Source: Roridomyces roridus (lineage: Eukaryota; Basidiomycota; Agaricomycetes; Agaricales; Mycenaceae). From it: a DNA stretch of 64,000 bases. This document shows, piece after piece, positions 56,864-64,000 of this stretch. The position numbers were made by a program, and so were the translations under genes. Positions within the stretch are counted from its first letter, which is position 1. Every line of letters begins with the position of its first letter. Below the pieces are notes generated by a model. That model made no database searches. It saw only the letters and a program-made list of their open reading frames with translations, and had not been told where the DNA came from. Where the stretch lies: NCBI GenBank assembly GCA_029378245.1, contig JARKIF010000056.1:207328-271327 (forward strand), written 5' to 3'.

Positions 56864-57563
56864 CTATTTAGCCTGTTTGCTCCAATCCTTCCACTCCTCG
56901 TCTGAGTTTTGAACACTCTGAAGCGTCTGCACATCGAACCTATCGCCCGCCCAAATAAGGTCACCCAACCCAAGGCTCTCGGCGTCGTCCATGAGATCCA
57001 GGCCCCGACTATCTTCAGGCGCGACAACCTTATCCGAGCGCGCATACCATTTTTTCGTGAGGTTGTGAACGACCCAGACTTTGTCCACAGGGAACAACGC
57101 GTCTTGGTCACCTTGATGCTCATACCCGGGGAGGTTGACGTGCTTGAGGTTGTCGAACGCGTAGTAGAGCGCGTCGGTCGAAGAGTCGCCGTCGGGGAAT
57201 GCGGAGAGGACGTCGACAGGGAAGACGTCTTCGGCGGAACCGCTGTGTTCGTTCACGATGAGGATGCGATCATTGGCCCAGTGGCCGACAGGGACGCGCG
57301 TGGTTTTCACACTCCGGTGGGGCAATGGAGATGATGGCCTGAAGGGAGGAGGAGGAGGGGCTGGTTGACCGTCGACTGGGATGGTGAAGAACCGGAGGGG
57401 GGCGAGAGACATCGCGCCGATGCACTCTACCATCTGTGTTGGGTGGCATGAGCGACGCGTCGAGACGAAAAACGCTGGCGGGACGCACCTTGTAGCCAAA
57501 GCCTGTCTCAGACGCGACGACGACTTCGCGCTTGTCGAGGTTAATGAGGGCAAGTCCAGCCAT
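56864..57563 (-). CDS. Orphan basidiomycete protein, copy 2
   Basis: Paralog of 44222-45048 on the other strand, about 210 residues: MAGLALINLDKREVVVASET, FGYK, intron (about 57434-57489), MVECIGAMSLAPLRFFTIPV, VPVGHWANDRILIVNEHSGS, LPGYEHQGDQDALFP, DKVWVVHNLTKKWYARSDKV, DLMDDAESLGLGDLIWAGDR, then SVQNSDEEWKDWSKQAK and stop. Beyond the stop a remnant VSEFRR matches the C-terminus of copy 1, so this copy has lost about 15 residues. ATG at 57563 matches the copy 1 start. Confidence 0.75.
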
Positions 57564-57569
57564 GGTGGT

Positions 57570-58135
57570 GGTTTGTGGACGTGGAGACAAAGTGGACAAG
57601 ACAAACACGTCGCGTCAAGCCGGACTCAAAACCGTACCTTCCACAAGAAAGTGAAGGGAGGGATTTGATTGCTCATCGTCATAAACAACACATACAGATT
57701 CTCGCCAGCAAGGTAAGGTGGGATCAGGAGGGGTTGAACCGCATCTTTCTTCGCTGCGTTGTTTGCAAGTTGTCTGGGCTTACACTCCGGAAAATGCGAA
57801 CGTTGGCGCCAGCTTGTTCGAAGCATAGGCATGGACTCGAATACCCTCCGCCTTCCAGTCTGGGTACCCCACAATCTTCGCCTTGTCGTTCGTTGTTGCC
57901 ACATAAAAGAAAAAAAAACCCCCCGGTGTTGTCCGAGTGCGTTCAGTGGTAGAATACCGTAAATGGCCTCAAAGCGTAGGTCTTGATCTCCTCAGGTCCC
58001 GTTAGTTCAATTGTTGGATACAGCAGAGTCTAGACACGAATCCGATAAGTAGACGCACAGGGAGGGCCTGAAGCTTCCTGGCCGAAATCAACGCCATCCC
58101 AATCTCTTCCTGCAAATACTTATCGTACAACCGTG
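57570..58135. other. Spacer of the duplicated block, short coding-like piece
   Basis: The minus strand at about 57785-57905 reads NDKAKIVGYPDWKAEGIRV and YASNKLAPTFAFSG, which looks coding in tone but matches no family I recognise. The rest holds nothing I can support. Confidence 0.3.
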
Positions 58136-58139
58136 TCCG

Positions 58140-58400
58140 AGTCGCCTCCGCACAAAGCCGACGAGGTCCCCGAGCTCCAATTCCGTGACTTTCTCGCCCA
58201 TATGCTCGACGATACCCACGCCTTCGTGCCCGGGCGTTTGTAGTGCTCGTCCGTAGGACCGTACCGCAGGCGGCAGATGCCCGAGTGCGTTATTTTGATT
58301 TTAATTGGACTTGACTCCCTGTGGGCGGAAGGAGACTCGTCGTGGATTCGATGATGCTGTCGTTGGCGGAGCCCTTCAAGACGGTGAAAAGACGGTGAAT
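58140..58400 (-). pseudogene. Fragment of alcohol dehydrogenase first exon, rearranged
   Basis: Reads FTVLKGSANDSIIES, then after a frame change IKITHSGIC and TDEHYK with about six extra residues between, then HEGVGIVEHMGEKVTELELG after another change. These match the ADH at 42253 (ITHSGICGTDEHYK, HEGVGIVEQIGESVTDLKVG). At least three lesions. SINE copy S6 starts about 35 bases upstream of the FTVLKGS codons, head-to-head. Confidence 0.8.
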
Positions 58401-58424
58401 GTAGAAAGCGACAAGGCGTCACGA

Positions 58425-58980
58425 GACCACGTGATCGCGGTAACGTGTCATCCTTCCCCGGGCCGGCCCCCACAGTGACACTTGATATCTCCGACTCTCA
58501 TCACAGGCTGCACCATCTTCTCCTCAACCGACTCGGAGGGGTAGATGTGCAGCCCGGTACCGCGGAGGAACAGCGTCGTCTCTCTACCCGATCGGGTGAC
58601 CGAGTCCCACCCTGCTGCAACAGCACCGTGACACTGCAGCGTACGTGCACTTAGCCAAGTTCACTTGACATGTTTTCATGGCTCCTTGGCTGAGTTGTAC
58701 AAAGCTCCTGCAACTCGGCCCCCTCTCTCGCAGAGGTGATGGGTTCGAATCCCTAAGGACGCACAATTCTGGGAGGTCCTCAAGAGACCTCTCAAGAATG
58801 AAGACCTCAAGCGAGAAGACCTCAAGAATGAAGAAAGAAGACTCGAAGACAGAAGACCTCAAAAGTGAAGAATGAAGACTTTAAGAATTCAAGACGCTTC
58901 AAGAACAGGTAAGTATAAGGTAAGTCGTTTCCTTTTGTCACTTTTTCATTCCATCGAATATTAACTGGCGGCCGTTGGAC
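58425..58980 (+). repeat. tRNA-derived SINE, copy S6
   Basis: CACGTGATC at 58428, tRNA-like head at 58680-58765 (TGGCTGAGTTG ... GGGTTCGAATCC, with TCCTTGG and CTAAGGA able to pair as an acceptor stem), purine tail and the closing AAGTCGTTTCCTTTTGTCAC. This is the best-preserved copy. A second 3' tail fragment follows at 59020-59180. Confidence 0.78.
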
Positions 58981-59019
58981 ACACGCATTTCTCCCCAAAG
59001 TTCCCATTCGATTTATAAG

Positions 59020-59180
59020 AAAGAAGACCTCAAGAAAGAAGAAGGAAGACCTCCAAAAATGAAGACTTAAACCCAACTTCAACCCTCACGAAACTCGACG
59101 CTTCAAGAAGGAACAGGTGAGTCGTTTCTTTTTGCAACTTTTCGTTCGATCGAACACTAACTGGCTGCCGTTGGACGATA
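59020..59180 (+). repeat. SINE 3' tail fragment
   Basis: GAAAGAAGACCTCAAGAAAG units followed by GAGTCGTTTCTTTTTGCAAC and an AACTGGCTGCCGTTGGAC end that also closes copy S6. Confidence 0.65.
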
Positions 59181-59604
59181 GAACACCCGCATCTTTCCTC
59201 ACTTCATCCGCACTCTTGCACATATCCGCACGGTACCCAGCCGCCTGTTCCTAAATCTCATTTGAAGAGGTCACACAGCACCGGGGAAACTCTTTGATCG
59301 CCTCAAACGATCCCCAGGCCCTAAACTCTGCGTCACAAGCCGCCTGCTCACTATGCTAACGAGTATTCGCCGCAATCTGAATGTACTCGAGGATTTGATT
59401 CACTTTGCTGCAGCTAAAGCGATACTGATCCAATACTGATCATAGCTTCGAGTTGCCGAGTAAGTAAGAGGGAAAGTTCCAGTGCTCGGACGCGACAGTT
59501 GGGCGCGGTCCCATTCAGGTCGCTGATAGCCCGTTTGGCCTTTTGGGAGAATGCGCCGGATTCAAAGCTTACATTTAGTGAATACAACTTGGCTGCGTCG
59601 TAGT

Positions 59605-60105
59605 TCACGGCCGCTCGTATACAATCATTTCCGCCTCCAGCTCGACGAGAACCTTCTCGGTCTCCTCCCAGGGAACGCCGAATCGTTCGGAATTGAAGCG
59701 ACTAGGATAATGAGCACTTGAGACGGCGTGAAAGAAGAGAGTGGCGCACCAAGCATGTAGTTCCTTCCCCTCCTGCTCGTTCTGCTTCAAGAGACCCGCC
59801 ACTGCCGTGCGCGTCGCTTTGAGAATCTCATCTGCAGGATCTACGCGCCGACCATAATCCTTCGAGGTGAACAAACAGGCGACGTCGTGCGTCTCGCCCC
59901 GAATGAGGAGACATGTCCCGAGCAATGCCTCGCCGTGTTCCTTGCAGGTGTCGTTGTACGTCACGAAGGCGTCGGGGTAGCGTTCTTTGAAAGGCACTGC
60001 GATGCCAGAGCCCCATGATCCCCTCGTATTGCAGGCGTGTACCAGGATAGAGTTGGGCGGGGCAGCGAAGATGTCGGCTTTGACGTGGGTGATTTTGCTG
60101 GACAT
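59605..60105 (-). CDS. POA1: ADP-ribose-1''-phosphate phosphatase, macro domain (POA1-like)
   Basis: Macro-domain phosphatase acting on ADP-ribose-1''-phosphate from tRNA splicing, as in yeast Poa1. About 150 residues. ITHVKADIFAAPPNSILVHA precedes the ligand loop ACNTRGSWGSGIA. Then come FKERYPDAF, LLGTCLLIRGETHDVACLFT, SKDYGRRVDP, an intron (about 59712-59758) and FNSERFGVPWEETEKVLVEL. The Met at 60105 fits family length; 60126 is an alternative. The intron restores HACRFNSERFG, the usual sequence before the C-terminal helix. Confidence 0.88.
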   Translation of the reverse strand: MSSKITHVKADIFAAPPNSILVHACNTRGSWGSGIAVPFKERYPDAFVTYNDTCKEHGEALLGTCLLIRGETHDVACLFTSKDYGRRVDPADEILKATRTAVAGLLKQNEQEGKELHAWCATLFFHAVSSAHYPSRFNSERFGVPWEETEKVLVELEAEMIVYERP

Positions 60106-60109
60106 GGTG

Positions 60110-60640
60110 CGAAGGAGACGAGTCATCCGATTGTTCAGTCAACAATTCAGCTCTGTCATTCAATTCTTCGAAGCTGCTGTGGGTGGAATTCGAAGAGGTG
60201 GTGAGAGTTGTGGACAAGAATAAGAGAAACGGTCCGTCACACAGCTTCTGCCGATGCCAGCCTTGCTCACAAGCCACCACCATGTGCTCTCCCTGCTTAG
60301 ACGTTGGGACGCTATCTTGCACCTTTTCTCACTCAGAGGTCATTGGAACCATTGGAACCATTGGAACCCCTGGCCGACATCTGGGACCTTGGAGTAACCC
60401 CCGAAAATCGAGGCCCTTCCTCAATCTGGAGCAATCCGGCACCGATGCCCAATCCCCTGGGGTTGCAGCTGCCGGCATTAGAATCGCACTCTTATCGACC
60501 TGCGACGCTCTAGAAAATTGGGAATCATGCAGAGGCTATCACAAGACACTCGTTGACGCGCTCGCGATGGGGCATGCGCTCCGCCTTCTATTCCATTGAC
60601 CATGTGCTTCCAATCTGCGAAGCTCGTTTAAAATGCATGA
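60110..60640. other. Divergent promoter region
   Basis: Between the macro-domain and GH92 genes. It contains a short tandem repeat ATTGGAACC (three units near 60343-60370). No gene seen. Confidence 0.45.
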
Positions 60641-60662
60641 CGAAACGCGTCGATATCTGACC

Positions 60663-63600
60663 ATGGCCAACCTCCTTCTCCTCACCGCCGCAGGTCTCCT
60701 TTGGACTGCGCGCGCACAACCAGCGCCATCCGTACAGGCAGGCATTGCCGCCGCCATCAAGAATGCCGCCAACGCAACTGGGCCGTTGGATTATACGGCC
60801 TTTGTCAACCCCTTCATCGGAACGGGTATGTCGTTTCCCTGCCTGCCTCCGGTCCATGGTATAACATGTCCTAGACAACTTTGGGGATGTCTGCCCCGGT
60901 GCCTCCATCCCTTTCGGAATGGTGCGGCATCCATCAAGTGCCAGAGTTGTCGCTGACCTCCTCAGGTCAAATTCTCGACCGATCTTACGGGTTACGCGCC
61001 CGCAGGTTCGTTTACCTCACCTTGCCTCGCCCGACCCTTATTTGCCACGCAGGATACGTCACCGACCCGACGCAGTCCATCCGTGGTATCAGTCCCCTGC
61101 ACGACAGCGGCACTGGCTCCTCCCTGGGCACCTATGGCAACTTTGAGATCATGCCCCTCCTCTGTCCGAAGGGATTTGACACCTGCACCACCCGTCTCGT
61201 AACCCGCGAACGGAAGCGCAAGAACAACACCGATGGTACGCGCTCCAAAGGACCCGCATTCCTATTTGACGTGTTTTCAGTGGCCTCGCCTGGATACTTT
61301 GCGCAGACGATGAACAATAACATCAAAATGGAGGCGACCGCGACGCGTCGTGCGGGCCTGGAGCGTTTCACTTTCCCCAAGGGCTCTGGCAAGCCGTATT
61401 TCGTCCTCGATCTCACCAACGACCTACCGAATTCCTTCGCTGGGGGTACAATGGACATCGATCCGGACATGGGGCGGATCACAATCGGCGGATTATGGGG
61501 CTCAAGGTACCGTTTCCTTCCTTTGACAACTTGCTGCTGTTAACGCGGTGTGTACAGCTTCGGGCCGGGTTCTTTCAATTACCAAGCATTCGCATGCTAC
61601 GACATTCTGGACGGCGGCGCCCAACAGCTGAGTGAGTATGGCCTGTGGTCGGGAAATCCGTAAGTTGTTCTGGGATCCCAAGTAACGCCTGTTCATCTTG
61701 AATAGATATGGAATGGACACCAAGAACCTCGGCGCCACGCATCTCAATCTCACCTTCAACTTGATCGGCGACCACTACGAGTACGGCGCGCTCTTCTCGT
61801 ACGACGGCGAGCCAGAGGAGATCATCATCCGTGTCGGCGTCTCGTTCGTCTCTGCCGATCAGGCTTGCTCCAATGCGGAATCTGAAGTGGGCGGCTCGAC
61901 GTTTGAGGACATCGAGGCGCAGGCCAAGGCGTTGTGGAACGAGAAGCTTTCAAAGATCGAGATTGACGTGCCGAATACGCCGGCCAATGTCACTGAGCTG
62001 CTGTACAGCTCATTGTATCGTGCCTCCCTCACTCCCGTCAGTGACTCTTTCATTTGTCTACCGTCACCATCCTCTGATAAGACTTTTCGAAGAACAATGC
62101 TACCGACGAGACGCAAGGTGTCTTCGCGGGCACTAGCTCATTCTACTTTGACTCCTTGTACTGCAGCTGGGACACGGTAAGCCCTGCTCACACCCCGTTA
62201 TCTGCACGAGCTCATCCTGCCCATACAGTTCCGCACATTTTACCCCTTGATGTCGCTCCACTCTCCCGTCGAGTTTGCCCAGATTGTGGACAACTACATC
62301 GACGGCTGGCGCAAGAACGGGTGGATGCCCGAGTGTCGGGCGAATAATCTGCCTGGGTGGACTCAAGGAGGGTCCAGCGGAGACGTGATCGTGGGACACT
62401 TTGCGACTCACTACCATAACGAGGCTGCCGCCCTCGGTATCGATTTGGAGGAGCTGTATTCCGCTGCGTGGACGGACGGCATGGTCAATCCTCCCGAGTG
62501 GGATATACAGGGTCGGCAGTCGAATGTGTACAAGTGAGTGGCATGTGTGTGTGGCTTGTGTGTATCCTGATTTCATTACGTCAGCCAATACGGCTTTGTC
62601 CCCTTCGCTGTCTTGGACCCGTCGAGTACGGGTCGTCAGACGAGGGAGGGAAGCAGGACTATCGAGTATGCGTTTGAGGATTTCGCCATCAGGCAGATTG
62701 CTCAGCTGCTTGGCAAGACTGATGACGAGGCGCTCTTTGCTAATCGGTCCCTGGTAAGTCCTTCTTTGCCGTGTGGAAGTCATGTTAACGCGTGAACAGA
62801 ACTACCGCAATGTTTGGTAGGCTCTTTACATGCAGCGCCTTTTGTCTGTACATCTGATCGATTCTTTCAGGGACCCTACGGTGGTCAGCGATGGCTTCAA
62901 AGGCAGGGACTTTACGAGTCGAGTATCTACATTCTGCTTACACGACGTTGTTAGGATTCGCACAAAAGCGGTTCACCGACGGTGAGGGACTGTTTTTCTC
63001 TCCGCTGCCCGAAATCTCACCTGGATTTCAGGGAAATTCCATTTCACTAACCCCACGCACTGCTCGCCGGTCGACAATGTCACCACGGAGTGCTCGTTGC
63101 AGGGTGATAACAACTAATGGGGTACGTCTCTGCGCTCATCAGTATTCAGCTGACCTTTCGTAGTTCTACGAGTCTTCCTCCTGGGAGTACTCTTGGTTTG
63201 CGCCTCACGACACGGCGCACCTTATCGAGCTCATGGGCGGTAATGCCACCTTCCTCAGCCGGTTAGATCACTCTTCAAGGCTGGGTACTTTAACGTGGGG
63301 AATGAGCCCTCCGTTCCAGGTGTGTAGTTGTAGCCTTCAATGCTGGTCGAGTCTGACTTTCTTTCAAGACCCTATTGGCTACCATTACGCCAGTGAGTCG
63401 TGCTTGTCGCTCCGCAAGCCCCCGTCTCATGCCTTAGACCGCCCAGCGCAGAGTGTGGATCGTGTCCGGCAGGTGGTCTTTGAGAATTTCGATATCAGTG
63501 AGATCCCACTGCCTCTCCTGGTGAAGTATTGACGCTCTCCAGCTCCGGCCGGTCTTCCTGGAAACGACGACCAAGCAGCCATGGCGTCCTCTTATCCTTC

Positions 63601-64000
63601 CACCTACTGGCCTGTACCCAGTCCCATCGACGACACAATACCTTCCTCTCCCCCTTCACACCCCAGTACACAATCCACAACTCGTACCTGAACGTCTCCA
63701 CACTGTCACCACAGTGGGCTTCAACTCCAAGTCGGTGCAAAAGACCATCCCCGCGGGCGTCGCCGCGTACGTTGCCAACGTGACTGTCAACGGTGTCGCC
63801 TCTGGCGGTGTCATTTTGACTTTTTCGACGTCTTCCGTGTGGGTGGCAATGTTACTATCGAGCTCACGGCGGATAAGGATGAGGCGAATGATTGTCTTGG
63901 GAATGTGCCCGAGAGTTTGTCAACGGCGGGTTCTCGGCTGCGAGATGAGGAAAGGAAAAGATGGTTTCGTGGATATGGGCTAACTGGCATGAATGTATGA
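60663..64000 (+). pseudogene. Secreted GH92 alpha-1,2-mannosidase, decayed in its last quarter
   Basis: Glycoside hydrolase family 92 exo-mannosidase. The signal peptide is MANLLLLTAAGLLWTARA. The first three quarters splice cleanly over about ten introns: FVNPFIGTG, NFGDVCPGASIPFGMV, GISPLHDSGTGSSLGTYGNF, GPGSFNYQAFACYDI, YCSWDTFRTFYPLMSL, NLPGWTQGGSSGDVIVGHFA, YAFEDFAIRQIAQLLG and DPTVVSDGFKG. Downstream, one-base lesions appear: an extra T giving a stop after LQGDNN (63117), a missing base near 63270 before FFKAGYFNVGNEP, and further shifts near 63590, 63690 and 63815. The motifs PGNDDQAAMAS, LSPFTPQYTIHN and GGNVTIELTADKDEANDCLG are still readable. An intron at 62903-62954 would need a GC donor. 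The frame ends at TGA 63998-64000. Confidence 0.82.

Noticed and set aside
1505..58770. tRNA genes at the six A-box/B-box heads
   Set aside because: The cloverleaf is incomplete, the anticodon arm is not recognisable, and all copies are embedded in the same repeat; they are SINE heads.

Overview
The window is nuclear DNA of a mushroom-forming basidiomycete (Agaricomycetes). Nearly every gene is cut by several GT-AG introns of about 45-65 bases. The families present (DUF6534 membrane proteins, RNAi-type RdRP, BBE-like oxidases, NmrA-like reductases, GH92) and the transposon types all fit. No species can be named from the sequence alone. About half of the window is genes and gene relics; the rest is transposable elements, many inside one another.

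Layout, left to right. 1-2.4 kb: the 5' part of an MFS transporter, a tRNA-derived SINE split by a hAT-like MITE, and a DUF6534 relic. 2.8-8.9 kb: a DMT/EamA transporter, a LigB-type dioxygenase and an aldo-keto reductase. 9.4-15.0 kb: a Tc1/mariner element with perfect 72-base inverted repeats and TA duplications; it holds a transposase, a second SAM-like ORF, a gag-only copia element and a solo LTR. 15.1-21.4 kb: a SINE, a TMEM53/DUF829 hydrolase, a BBE-like oxidase, a TTC1 TPR protein and another SINE. 21.7-26.2 kb: a 5'-truncated RdRP abutting a 3'-truncated amidase. 27.2-34.6 kb: a DUF6534 gene, an FAD monooxygenase and a Smr-like membrane protein. 35.1-41.1 kb: a four-level nest, SINE / Tc1-like / large 8-bp-TSD element / hAT MITE. 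41.1-45.0 kb: ADH relics, a second MITE copy and an orphan gene. 45.2-53.6 kb: a DUF6534 paralog, a 7-TM protein, a truncated TMEM53 copy, a SINE and an SGNH esterase. 55.5-64 kb: an NmrA-like gene, the inverted copy of the ADH/orphan block, a macro-domain phosphatase and a decayed GH92 mannosidase.

The genes do not form a convincing pathway. The redox enzymes are scattered among unrelated genes, with no synthase or dedicated regulator, so I read the window as a TE-rich accessory region. The main points of interest are structural: the two-gene Tc1/mariner element, the nested insertions resolved to exact target-site duplications, SINE copies lying head-to-head with start codons, an inverted duplication of an ADH-orphan block, and the amidase/RdRP junction. 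Exon boundaries were read by eye from splice consensus, frame and family motifs; they should be checked against transcripts.
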